Assembly: GCA_965235095.1 (NCBI GenBank)
Contig: OZ249405.1
Direction: 5' to 3' (one strand)
DNA from: Fontibacterium abundans
GTDB taxonomy: Bacteria; Pseudomonadota; Alphaproteobacteria; Pelagibacterales; Pelagibacteraceae
Length of the DNA stretch: 64,000 bases
The notes beneath the pieces were generated by a model, which was not told the DNA's origin, did no database searches, and saw only the letters and a program-made list of their open reading frames with translations. The stretch's first letter is position 1; every line of letters starts with the position of its first letter. Position numbers and translations under genes: made by a program. Positions 37,060-48,296 of the stretch are shown here, piece after piece.

Positions 37060-37080
37060 CACAGAAAAATTTTTTCTGTG
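37060..37080 (+). other. Hairpin 2 in the pre-23S 5' flank
   Basis: CACAGAAAAA and TTTTTCTGTG form a 10-bp stem with almost no loop, directly before the inner 23S end helix. Its last base is shared with that helix, so in the RNA the two may compete. Confidence 0.6.
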
Positions 37081-37084
37081 CATA

Positions 37085-39840
<2,756 letters not shown>

Positions 39841-39859
39841 TGCACTGAAAAAATTTTTA

Positions 39860-39880
39860 GATACAAATTACAATGTTAAA
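39860..39880 (+). other. 3' outer arm of the pre-23S stem
   Basis: GATACAAATTACAATGTTAA plus one base is the reverse complement of the 5' flank at 36980-37001 with a single one-base gap. The flank on this side of the island is therefore still the native rRNA flank, unlike the flank of the second 23S tail copy. Confidence 0.65.
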
Positions 39881-39913
39881 AAGTTTTAAAAATAAAAATA
39901 ATCAATATTTTTA

Positions 39914-41650
39914 TCAATTATTTGTGTTTGCAATAGGCTTTTCAACAAAAGGATACATCTCACTTAAGTCTACGGGGCTATAGGTATTATCAATATTTTT
40001 TTTATACCCCTGTTTAAAAAGAGAGTCTTGTTCTTCACTTGTAATAATTTCACAAATCAAAGGACCTTTAATTGTTGATGATCTTTTAATAAAATTTTCC
40101 ATTTCTGAATTTTTTTTAATTTTAATATGCTTTATTTTAAATGCTTTTGCTAAATCTTTAAAATTTGGAAATGATATATCTTTAGGGGCCTGAGTTCCTA
40201 TATACCTTTTGTTTAAAAACTCTTTTTGCGTATGTCTAATGGCTAAATAACCGTTATTATTAACCAAGATAATAATAACATTTATTTTCTCCTGAAAGAT
40301 AGTTTGAAGATCTTGGCAGTTCATTAAAAAACTACCATCTCCTATAATACATAAAAACTTTTTAAATAATTTTGATTCATGCGACCCAATAGTTTCAGCA
40401 AGACCTGTGCCCATAGAAGAAATAGCCGATGAGCAAATATATCTCATTTTACTTTTTACATAACCACTTTGAAAGCCTGCATACAAAGCAGTGCCACCTC
40501 CATCAATTATCACGCATGTGTTTTCTTGGGTTAATTTTGTAATTTTTCTGATAAACGTATTTGAATTTATATAACTACTTTTTTTTGGCTCATACCAATT
40601 GAGGGATTTAAAATTAAATAAATAATTATTTTTTTTTATTTTTATCTTATTATGTATGCTGTCTAGAAAATTTTCTAAATTCGCAAGTATTTTTAAATCA
40701 AAATTAACGTTAAGATTTTTAAGTTGGTCATTATCAATATTTATAATTATTTTTTTGGCATTATGTGCATAGCTTTCATATAGAGTCGTAGTATGAGGAA
40801 TTGAAAGATGAGTCCCGATACAAATTATTAAGTCAGAGCTAAAAATTGCTTTATTTGCTCCTCTTTGCCCGCTCATTCCAATTATTCCTAAGTTATTGGA
40901 ATAATTAGTAGGAAATAAATCCATACTATTCCAAGTTAAAACAAATGGTATCTGACTTTTATCAAAAAAATTCTTTAATTTTTTTATATTATAATTAGAA
41001 GATCTTAATCCATACCCTAGAACAAATAATGGTTTTTCTGATTTATTTATTAATTTAATTGCTTTTTTAACATCTGTGCTTTTTATAGGATTCTTTCTTA
41101 CTGAAATTTTTTTTATATTATTTTTTTTTATTTTTATTTCACTCCATTGAATATCTAGAGCTAAATCGAGCCAAACAGGACCTGGTCTTCCTGATTTTGC
41201 AATTAATATAGCTTTATTAAACTCTTTTAAAATATCTTCTTTTTTAGAAATAAATTTAGAATATTTCGATATTGGTCTTATGATATCGCAAATATTTACC
41301 TCTTGCGTGCCAACCTGCCTTACTTTCTTGCCGTAAGAAGTATGATTTGATCTAGCTTGCCCGCTAATAAAAATTACAGGAACAGAGTCCTGCCATGCTG
41401 CAAGCAACCCAGTTATGGCATTTGTGCTTCCAGGCCCTGTGGTTACAACTGCGCAGCCTATCTCATTAGTTAATTTTGCATTAGCAGTTGCAGCTAATGC
41501 CGCGCTTTCTTCGTGATGAGTAAAAATAACTTTAATTTTATTTTTAACTAAAGAGTCAAAAATATGAACCACAGCACCACCTTGCAGACCAAATGCACAT
41601 TTTAAAGAATTCTTTTTTAGTATATTAGCTATTAAATCAGTAGCTTTCAT
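39914..41650 (-). CDS. Thiamin-diphosphate-dependent enzyme, acetolactate-synthase-like
   Basis: This 578-residue three-domain ThDP enzyme has the catalytic Glu in H-H-E-E-S-A-A near residue 49 and G-P-G-S-T-N after it. The cofactor motif runs from G-D-G-S-F to N-N-N-G-Y-L, and the domain link is R-P-G-P-V-W-L-D. It is the first gene of the polysaccharide island, so it is unlikely to be the housekeeping IlvB. Enzymes of this kind in sugar islands can attach a two-carbon unit to keto-sugars (YerE in yersiniose synthesis) or make a small keto acid. It runs toward the 23S gene, opposite to rRNA transcription. Confidence 0.82.
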   Translation of the reverse strand: MKATDLIANILKKNSLKCAFGLQGGAVVHIFDSLVKNKIKVIFTHHEESAALAATANAKLTNEIGCAVVTTGPGSTNAITGLLAAWQDSVPVIFISGQARSNHTSYGKKVRQVGTQEVNICDIIRPISKYSKFISKKEDILKEFNKAILIAKSGRPGPVWLDLALDIQWSEIKIKKNNIKKISVRKNPIKSTDVKKAIKLINKSEKPLFVLGYGLRSSNYNIKKLKNFFDKSQIPFVLTWNSMDLFPTNYSNNLGIIGMSGQRGANKAIFSSDLIICIGTHLSIPHTTTLYESYAHNAKKIIINIDNDQLKNLNVNFDLKILANLENFLDSIHNKIKIKKNNYLFNFKSLNWYEPKKSSYINSNTFIRKITKLTQENTCVIIDGGGTALYAGFQSGYVKSKMRYICSSAISSMGTGLAETIGSHESKLFKKFLCIIGDGSFLMNCQDLQTIFQEKINVIIILVNNNGYLAIRHTQKEFLNKRYIGTQAPKDISFPNFKDLAKAFKIKHIKIKKNSEMENFIKRSSTIKGPLICEIITSEEQDSLFKQGYKKNIDNTYSPVDLSEMYPFVEKPIANTNN

Positions 41651-41723
41651 TTAATTTTTTAAAATAAATTATTCTTATTAATTACATTTTATAATAGTTA
41701 TAGGTAATAATTAAAATACAATT

Positions 41724-42383
41724 ATGGAAATTAACTTTTTATCTAAAAAGCATAATAGCGTTAAAAGAAATTATTTAGAAAGAGTAAATAAGATTGATAA
41801 AGCAAAAGCGGCCATAAAAGCTAAAAAGTGGGGATACGATTATTGGGATGGTTCACGAGATATTAATTATGGCGGTTATCATTATGACAGCAGATGGTTA
41901 CCAATCGCCAAAAAAATTATTAAACACTATAATTTAAATAATAAATCTAAAATTTTGGATGTGGGCTGTGGAAAAGGTTATTTATTGTATGAATTTAAAA
42001 AATTATTACCTAAGTGCAGAATTTATGGTTTAGATATTTCCAGTTATGCAATTAAAGAATCAAAGTCAGAGATAAAACCACACTTAAAAAAAGGACATGC
42101 CAAATCTTTGCCTTACAAAAGTAATTATTTTGATTTAGTAATTTCTTTAAATACTTTACATAATTTATATTGTTATGATTTGATGTCCGCTCTTAGAGAG
42201 ATCGAGAGGGTTTCTTGTAAGCATAAATATATTTGCGTTGAGTCTTATAGAAATGAATTTGAAAAAGTTAATTTATTATATTGGCAGGTGACATGTGAGG
42301 CTTTTTACACACCTCTAGAGTGGAAATGGTTTTTTAAGCAATCTGGTTATACTGGTGATTTTTCATTTATATATTTTAAATAA
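41724..42383 (+). CDS. SAM-dependent methyltransferase (class I)
   Basis: The 219-residue protein has motif I L-D-V-G-C-G-K-G-Y-L near residue 77, D-I-S-S-Y-A at the next strand and the post-motif F-D-L-V-I-S-L-N-T-L-H. This is a Methyltransf_11-type fold. The extra N-terminal 60 residues include Y-D-Y-W-D-G-S-R-D. It opens a six-gene plus-strand run that ends at the SDR gene, with gaps of a few bases. The substrate is likely a sugar-nucleotide or small acid of the surface glycan. Confidence 0.8.
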   Translation: MEINFLSKKHNSVKRNYLERVNKIDKAKAAIKAKKWGYDYWDGSRDINYGGYHYDSRWLPIAKKIIKHYNLNNKSKILDVGCGKGYLLYEFKKLLPKCRIYGLDISSYAIKESKSEIKPHLKKGHAKSLPYKSNYFDLVISLNTLHNLYCYDLMSALREIERVSCKHKYICVESYRNEFEKVNLLYWQVTCEAFYTPLEWKWFFKQSGYTGDFSFIYFK

Positions 42384-42386
42384 ATA

Positions 42387-43430
42387 ATGTTTATTAAAAA
42401 AACCAAAGCAGCAATATTAGTTAAGCAAAAAAAACCTTTAGTAATTGATACTATTATTTTACCAAAGAAATTAAAAGCAGGACAAGTGCTAGTCGAACTT
42501 ATTTATTCTGGAATTTGTGGATCTCAATTAGGAGAAATTGAAGGAGTAAAAGGTCCAGATAAATTTTTACCACACTTATTAGGTCATGAGGGTATCGCGT
42601 CAGTTTTAGAAGTTGGTCCTAAAGTAAAAAAAGTAAGAAAGAATGACAGAGTGCTTCTGCATTGGATGCCTTCTAGTGGGATAAACTCTCAAAATCCTAA
42701 TTATTTTTGGAAAAATAAAAAAATAAATGCAGGATTAGTTACAACATTTAATGAGCATTGCATAGTTTCTGAAAATAGAATTACCAAGATTAAAAAAAAT
42801 TTTGATATGTTAAGTTCTTTATTATTAGGCTGTACAGCAAGTACCGCGCTAAGTTCTGTTTTCAAACTATCAAAAGTTGCAAAAAATAGTGTAACAGCTG
42901 TAAGTGGTTGCGGTGCAATCGGTTTGTACGTTATCAAGATTTTAAATTATTTGAAAGTTAAAGATATAATTGCAATCGATTTAGATAATAAAAAATTAGA
43001 TCTAGCAAAAAAGTATGGAGCAAGTTTTTTGTTAAATAATAAATCAAGAAGCATTGATGTTGAAATTAAAAAAAGATTTATAAATGGGGTTGATTATTTT
43101 TTTGAATGCAGTGGAAATTCGGTGGTTATATCTCAGGCTTTTAAAGCCTTACATAAAGAGGGTTCAGAAATTTTGATAGGCGTTCCCTCTTTTAAAGAAT
43201 TGGCAAAATTTTATACTTTAGATATTAATTTAGGTAAAAAAATAATTGGAAGCAGAGGCGGTGATTTTAATCCAGATAAAGATTTTTTAAGTTATTCTCA
43301 AATAATAAGTAAGGAACAATTTAATAATAACAGCTTTATATATAACAAGATAAAGCTTGATGATATTAATCAATTATTTAGTGATATGCGTAAAAGTAAA
43401 ATTATTGGCAAATCAATAATTGTTTATTAA
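42387..43430 (+). CDS. Zinc-type alcohol dehydrogenase (MDR family)
   Basis: The 347-residue medium-chain dehydrogenase has G-I-C-G-S at the N-terminal catalytic zinc site, G-H-E-G as the next ligand and a Rossmann motif S-G-C-G-A-I-G-L-Y near residue 173, followed by D-L-D-N-K. The structural-zinc four-cysteine loop is missing. Such enzymes oxidise or reduce a sugar or polyol. It starts 3 bp after the methyltransferase and shares one base with the next gene's ATG. Confidence 0.85.
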   Translation: MFIKKTKAAILVKQKKPLVIDTIILPKKLKAGQVLVELIYSGICGSQLGEIEGVKGPDKFLPHLLGHEGIASVLEVGPKVKKVRKNDRVLLHWMPSSGINSQNPNYFWKNKKINAGLVTTFNEHCIVSENRITKIKKNFDMLSSLLLGCTASTALSSVFKLSKVAKNSVTAVSGCGAIGLYVIKILNYLKVKDIIAIDLDNKKLDLAKKYGASFLLNNKSRSIDVEIKKRFINGVDYFFECSGNSVVISQAFKALHKEGSEILIGVPSFKELAKFYTLDINLGKKIIGSRGGDFNPDKDFLSYSQIISKEQFNNNSFIYNKIKLDDINQLFSDMRKSKIIGKSIIVY

Positions 43431-44317
43431 TGAGAGTATTTGTTATTGGTGCATCCGGCTTAATCGGATCTACTTTAATTCATAAATTAAAAAAAAAAAA
43501 AATTAAAGTTATTGGAACTTATTCATTAAGAAAAATTAAAGGTCTTATAAAGTTTGATTTATTAAAAGATAAAGTTAAAGATATTTTTCCAGATCTTTCT
43601 TCTAGCGATGTGATTATATTGTTGTCCGCGTACAGTAATCCACATTGGATATATAAAAATAAAGCAGAAGCAAAAAAATTAAATATTTTATCTACAAAAA
43701 ATTTAATAGAAGATATCTATAAAATTGGTTGCAAATTATATTTTATGTCATCAGTGGAGGTCTTCAATGGAAAAAATGGAAATTATTATGAGAATTCAAG
43801 ACCCAGTCCTTTAAATTTTTATGGAAAAACTAAATTTTTTATTGAAAAATATATCAAACAAAAATTAAAAAATTATTGCATTATTAGAACAGGTTGGGTG
43901 GTTGGCAGAGAGAATTTAAACCGCTGTGTAATTTCTATGACTTATAAATCTTTATTAAAAAAAGATGCTAAAATGGCTTATGACAATATTTTTAGTATGA
44001 CCGATATAGATGATTTGTGTAGCTCATTAGCATCTTTAATTGTAAATAAAAAGTTGCAAAAAATAAAGATAGCTCACATTTGTTCTCCTCAAAAAATAGT
44101 CAGAAGTGCATTAGCCGATTTTATTATAAAATTTAGTAAAAAGAGAAGTAAAATGAAATATGCACCTGTCAAATTTAATCAAATAAGATATTCTGAACCA
44201 AGAGGTAAAATTAATAATTTATTGACTTCGCATAAAGAATTAAAAAGTAGAAAATACAAAAATTTTAAAGACATAATTAGAAAAAAAGTTGCGATTTTAG
44301 ATAGTAGTTTTAAATGA
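43430..44317 (+). CDS. NAD-dependent sugar reductase/epimerase (RmlD-like SDR)
   Basis: The 295-residue extended SDR starts with the Rossmann motif V-I-G-A-S-G-L-I-G-S. A catalytic Y-G-K-T-K lies near residue 134 and the R-T-G-W-V-V segment follows, as in dTDP-4-dehydrorhamnose reductase and relatives. The beginning of the gene has a run of 14 A (43489-43502, coding for K-K-K-K), a slippage risk. It overlaps its neighbours by 1 and 4 nt. A 4-keto-sugar reductase role is likely. Confidence 0.8.
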   Translation: MRVFVIGASGLIGSTLIHKLKKKKIKVIGTYSLRKIKGLIKFDLLKDKVKDIFPDLSSSDVIILLSAYSNPHWIYKNKAEAKKLNILSTKNLIEDIYKIGCKLYFMSSVEVFNGKNGNYYENSRPSPLNFYGKTKFFIEKYIKQKLKNYCIIRTGWVVGRENLNRCVISMTYKSLLKKDAKMAYDNIFSMTDIDDLCSSLASLIVNKKLQKIKIAHICSPQKIVRSALADFIIKFSKKRSKMKYAPVKFNQIRYSEPRGKINNLLTSHKELKSRKYKNFKDIIRKKVAILDSSFK

Positions 44318-44820
44318 TTAGTAAAATTCAGAATAAAAACAATATCGCTATTTATAAAAAAATTTTAGTAAAAAAATTAAAGTTAATTGCTTCTAGAAAT
44401 TCAAAAAAAAGATCTAGAATATGCATTCATAAAAACAATAATGAAAAAACGCAAGAAATGATTATAGCATTAAGCAATAAAAGTTTCATTGCTCCACATA
44501 TTCACCCAAATGGAAAAAGCGAATCTTATCATGTAATAGAAGGAAAAATGAATGTTTATTTATTTGATAAAAACGGAAAAAAAATTAGAATAGTTAGGAT
44601 GGGTGACTATAAATCAAACTTAGATTTTTTTTATAGGATGAGCAAAGGTTATTATCATATGCCTATCGCAGTAAGCAAATGGTGTATTTATCATGAAGTT
44701 TATTCTGGACCTTTTATAAAACATAAAGACGTTTCTTATCCCAAATGGGCACCTAATGAAGATAATAAACAGGAAGTTAAAAATTTTTTAAAAAAAATAG
44801 ATTATTTTAATGAAATATAA
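44314..44820 (+). CDS. WbuC-family cupin metalloprotein
   Basis: The 168-residue protein contains the cupin metal motif in P-H-I-H-P-N-G-K-S-E-S-Y-H-V (three possible ligands) and a later Y-Y-H-M-P with H and C-I-Y-H-E-V. The family sits in many O-antigen islands. Its reaction is not known. Here it lies between the reductase and the C-methyltransferase. Confidence 0.82.
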   Translation: MISKIQNKNNIAIYKKILVKKLKLIASRNSKKRSRICIHKNNNEKTQEMIIALSNKSFIAPHIHPNGKSESYHVIEGKMNVYLFDKNGKKIRIVRMGDYKSNLDFFYRMSKGYYHMPIAVSKWCIYHEVYSGPFIKHKDVSYPKWAPNEDNKQEVKNFLKKIDYFNEI

Positions 44821-46000
44821 ATTTCAACCTCATTGCACATTGTGTAATAAAATACCCCCTAAGAGCAATATCCTCTATTTAAAAAAATTACCAATAACAG
44901 AGATTTTATTCAAAAAACCATCAAGAGCTAAAATTTTTTATGATCAAAAAATAAAATTTTGTTCTGAATGTGAACATTTAAGCTTAACTTATTTGTACGA
45001 TACCGCAAAGTTTTACAATGATAGCTACATGACTTCTTCAACAAAAGCTTTTTCCGGGAGATATGCAAATGATATTTTTTATGAATTTATAAATAAAAAT
45101 TTAAATAAAAGAAAATTAAATATATTAGAAATAGGAGCTAACGATTTATATCTTTTGAATAAATTTTATAAAGATAAAAGAATTAATAAGGCTGTTGCGA
45201 TCGACCCAACTGGAAAACTAGATTCAAATATTAAAAAAATAAAAATTATAAAAAATTTTTTTGAAAAAGTTAACCAAAGCCAAATTAGTTTTGTTCCGGA
45301 TGTTGTTATCTGTGGCCATACATTAGAGCATATTGAGAATCCACTATATTTTTTAAAAAAAGTTATGATGTTAGGAAGTAATAAAACTAAATTTTTTTTC
45401 CAGTACCCAAGTTGCGAAAGTTTAATTAACAGATGCTCCTTTGATCAAATACACCATCAGCATTTTAACCTTTTTTCTTTAAAGTCTAGCTCAAAAATTT
45501 TAGATATGGTTGGAGCCCAAATAAAGAAATTTGATTATTGCGAAGAACATTATGGTGCTTTGATGATTTATTTTGAGAAAAAAAAATCTAAATTTAAAAA
45601 GAATAAATTTATAAAAATCGACTATTTAAAATTTGATCTAAATGAGGTGTATATCCGTTATAAGTTGTACATAAAAAATTTAACGAATGTTATTAAGTAT
45701 TATAAAAAGAGAAAACTCAAGATTTACGCGTGGGGGGGGGGGCTTATGTTGCCAATTATTAATTACCAATTAAACAATATAATTTCTTTATGCGATGCCA
45801 TTTTAGATGACGACAAAGAAAAAATTGGAAAATATTTTCCTAATCTTAATATTAAAATTAAAGGTTTAAGGAATACTGATTTGAGAAATTCTTTAGTAAT
45901 AACAACTTCGACGGCATCATCTATTTCAACAAGAAGGATAAATCAGTTGCTTTTTGATAAAAAGCCAAGAATTATTATTAATCCCTCATTAACTTTATAA
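44810..46000 (+). CDS. Zn-binding-type sugar C-methyltransferase, with an 11-G tract
   Basis: The 396-residue protein has an N-terminal zinc knuckle (C-T-L-C, then C-S-E-C-E-H at about 52-56), then a SAM fold with L-E-I-G-A-N-D and a C-terminal domain. This Methyltransf_13/14 layout is typical of NDP-4-keto-sugar C-methyltransferases and relatives. The tail Rossmann stretch Y-A-W-G-G-G-L-M is written with eleven consecutive G (45732-45742). In DNA this AT-rich that is very unusual, and a one-base slip would cut the last about 85 residues. It overlaps the cupin gene by 11 nt. Confidence 0.82.
   Translation: MKYKFQPHCTLCNKIPPKSNILYLKKLPITEILFKKPSRAKIFYDQKIKFCSECEHLSLTYLYDTAKFYNDSYMTSSTKAFSGRYANDIFYEFINKNLNKRKLNILEIGANDLYLLNKFYKDKRINKAVAIDPTGKLDSNIKKIKIIKNFFEKVNQSQISFVPDVVICGHTLEHIENPLYFLKKVMMLGSNKTKFFFQYPSCESLINRCSFDQIHHQHFNLFSLKSSSKILDMVGAQIKKFDYCEEHYGALMIYFEKKKSKFKKNKFIKIDYLKFDLNEVYIRYKLYIKNLTNVIKYYKKRKLKIYAWGGGLMLPIINYQLNNIISLCDAILDDDKEKIGKYFPNLNIKIKGLRNTDLRNSLVITTSTASSISTRRINQLLFDKKPRIIINPSLTL
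45732..45742 (+). repeat. 11-base G homopolymer inside a coding region
   Basis: Eleven G follow ...TTTACGCGT and are followed by CTTATG. They code for part of W plus G-G-G. Such tracts are known hot spots for replication slippage and phase variation. Confidence 0.9.
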
Positions 46001-46004
46001 ATTT

Positions 46005-46787
46005 ATGAAAATAGATCTTACAGGAAAAATAGCCTTAGTAACTGGCGGTGCCACAGGCATAGGAAAAGGTATCGCTATTGCTCTATCCAAAGCAAATGCA
46101 ACAGTAATTATTACCTCGAGAAAAAAAACTGATATTCAAAATACATTAAAAGTTTTAGGCAGAGAGAATAGTTTTGGTTTTAATATTGATTTATCTAAAA
46201 AAAAAAATGTTAAAATCTTATATAAAAAAATTAAAAATAAATTTTCAAAGGTTGATATATTAATCAATAATATAGGTCATACATTAAATATAACAGATCC
46301 TTTCGTTGATGTAAAAAAATGGGAGGAAGTCATGAATTTAAATTTTTTTACGACTGTTAATGTTACTAACAATTTTATCAAAGATATGATGAAAGATAAT
46401 TGGGGACGTATAATTAACATTACTTCTATTGCTGGCCTTGAAATTAGTGGGCCCTCCGCATTTAATGCTTCGAAAGCTGCTCTTACTGCTTACACGAGAA
46501 GCGTGGGAAGACAATTAGCTTTAGAAAAAAGAAATATTGTAATGACGGCGGTAGCTCCTGGAGTGGTTATTACAGAGAAAGGACACTGGAACCCTAAAAA
46601 TATTAAATCAAAACATGCAAAACAATATTTAAAAAATAGAACTGCACTAGGAAGATTTGGTACTATGGATGAGTTGGTCGGTATTATTGTCTTTTTGAGT
46701 TCTGAATATGCATCTTTTTTTCACGGATCCATTCTACAGCCAGACGGGGGTCAATCGAGACAATATATGGCATTTAATTATTTATAA
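46005..46787 (+). CDS. Short-chain dehydrogenase/reductase
   Basis: The 260-residue classical SDR has T-G-G-A-T-G-I-G-K-G-I (cofactor), N-N-I-G-H and the catalytic S-F/N-A-S-K motif (A-F-N-A-S-K-A-A, with the usual Tyr replaced by Phe). The Ser is in I-T-S-I-A-G. The Y-x-x-x-K Tyr appears as F here (F-N-A-S-K), so activity may be altered. The C-terminal P-D-G-G-Q-S-R is typical of 3-oxoacyl-reductase relatives. It closes the plus-strand operon and overlaps the convergent HAD-kinase gene by 6 nt. Confidence 0.83.
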   Translation: MKIDLTGKIALVTGGATGIGKGIAIALSKANATVIITSRKKTDIQNTLKVLGRENSFGFNIDLSKKKNVKILYKKIKNKFSKVDILINNIGHTLNITDPFVDVKKWEEVMNLNFFTTVNVTNNFIKDMMKDNWGRIINITSIAGLEISGPSAFNASKAALTAYTRSVGRQLALEKRNIVMTAVAPGVVITEKGHWNPKNIKSKHAKQYLKNRTALGRFGTMDELVGIIVFLSSEYASFFHGSILQPDGGQSRQYMAFNYL

Positions 46788-48296
46788 ATTCTTAAAATAT
46801 ATTTGCGATTTAAGAAATAAATCTTCTTTCGGATTAGAAGTTTTATTGTTTTTAGTTAGTGCTTTCAAAATTATTAAACACCACTTAAATTTAGTGATAT
46901 TTAAAATTAGATTAAATATTGTGTGGTCAAATTTTATAAAATTTTGAAAGTTACTTAATACATAAAGTTTTTTTTTAGAAGAAATATTAATATCAGGCTG
47001 ACAAATAAAATCAGATACAAGTTTATAAGGATGGTCTAACCCCGAATATTCAAAATCGCAGAAAAATATTTTTGATTTTACTTTTAAAGTATTTTTAAAC
47101 GTAAAATCTGAAGGAGAAAGTATAAATTCTTTTTTATCAATCTTTAAATTTTTAATGTCATTTTTATAAGTTTTCTTAAAAAGGTTCCATTTAGGCAGCA
47201 CTTTATTTGATAAAAAATTGATAATTTTTTGATTATTTAACTTTGATTTAAGTTTTAATATTCTCTGGTCTATATTTGAGGAATAACTGAAAATAGATCT
47301 TAAATAATCAGTAGCATATAAACGCTCTCGATTTGAATATTTGAAGAAGTATTTTTTAGCTTTTTGAATTTTTCTTATAAATTCTATACATTGATTGATA
47401 TCTTCGTTACTCGGTTTTGAATTAACTGTACCTTTTATGAAAGAATAAAGAGAATAATTTAATTCTAAATTAATATAAATAGGATCTGCTATTTGAAATA
47501 TTTTTGCTTTTTTTAAAGAACTAAGAAAATTAAATTCTTTTATATTTTTTTTTAGTGAATTTGCTTCGTTGGGAAATATTTTAAGGTAAAATAATTTATT
47601 CGATATTTTTATTATTAAAGAATAATTGTTAGTTCCTCTTTTGATTTCTTTTATTATTTTTACATTGTTACCATATTTTTTTTTTATTGAGTTTAGATAT
47701 AGTTGGTATTTATTAATAAATTTATTTAATTGAAACCAGGTTGTAAGATTTTCAAAATGATTATTTTTTTTATTGTTAAATAAAATTTTATTTATAGATT
47801 TAGGAATGTTTTTTAAGATACTTTCTAGATCATCAATAAAATAATCAGGTTTTATTCTTTCAATTCTTTTAATTTTTTTTTCTTTTGTTGTTTCAAAAAA
47901 TATATTTTCTTCTTTAATTAAATAATTTTTGCAAAATGAAATTTTTTTTTTTTTTAAGAATTGTTTTGTTTTGTTATGTAGATTAATTTTCTTACCGTAG
48001 ATTGGCCACAAAGTTTTATGACTAACGATAAAAATTTCACAATATTTAGATAATTTTTTAATTTCATTAATAAATCCAGGAAATATTTTGGCTTGAAATA
48101 TTTTCTGAGAATAAACCGCAGATTGAATTTCTGTCCATTTTTTTTCGCTGTATTTTTTTATTATTAACTTTTTAATATTTTCTTTATTTTTTATATTAGA
48201 CTGAATGCTTAATTTATTCCTGGCAGCTTTATAAAATAGATGGTCGTAATTAATAATTGTATTATCAAGATCTATAGCTAATTTTATTTTATTCAC
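46782..48296 (-). CDS. Fusion of HAD-type phosphatase and choline/aminoglycoside kinase-like domain
   Basis: The 504-residue protein has an N-terminal HAD phosphatase-like domain starting with D-L-D-N-T (residues 9-13). The second half is kinase-like: T-N-N-Y-S-L nucleotide loop, S-D-F-T-F-K-N as the catalytic-loop Asp and Asn, and F-C-D-F-E-Y-S-G as the metal-binding Asp. This is the phosphotransferase family of choline and aminoglycoside kinases. One protein would both remove and add phosphate, for example on sugar or lipid intermediates. It is very rich in Lys and Ile (low GC). It shares 8 nt with the transketolase C-half. Confidence 0.75.
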   Translation of the reverse strand: MNKIKLAIDLDNTIINYDHLFYKAARNKLSIQSNIKNKENIKKLIIKKYSEKKWTEIQSAVYSQKIFQAKIFPGFINEIKKLSKYCEIFIVSHKTLWPIYGKKINLHNKTKQFLKKKKISFCKNYLIKEENIFFETTKEKKIKRIERIKPDYFIDDLESILKNIPKSINKILFNNKKNNHFENLTTWFQLNKFINKYQLYLNSIKKKYGNNVKIIKEIKRGTNNYSLIIKISNKLFYLKIFPNEANSLKKNIKEFNFLSSLKKAKIFQIADPIYINLELNYSLYSFIKGTVNSKPSNEDINQCIEFIRKIQKAKKYFFKYSNRERLYATDYLRSIFSYSSNIDQRILKLKSKLNNQKIINFLSNKVLPKWNLFKKTYKNDIKNLKIDKKEFILSPSDFTFKNTLKVKSKIFFCDFEYSGLDHPYKLVSDFICQPDINISSKKKLYVLSNFQNFIKFDHTIFNLILNITKFKWCLIILKALTKNNKTSNPKEDLFLKSQIYFKNL

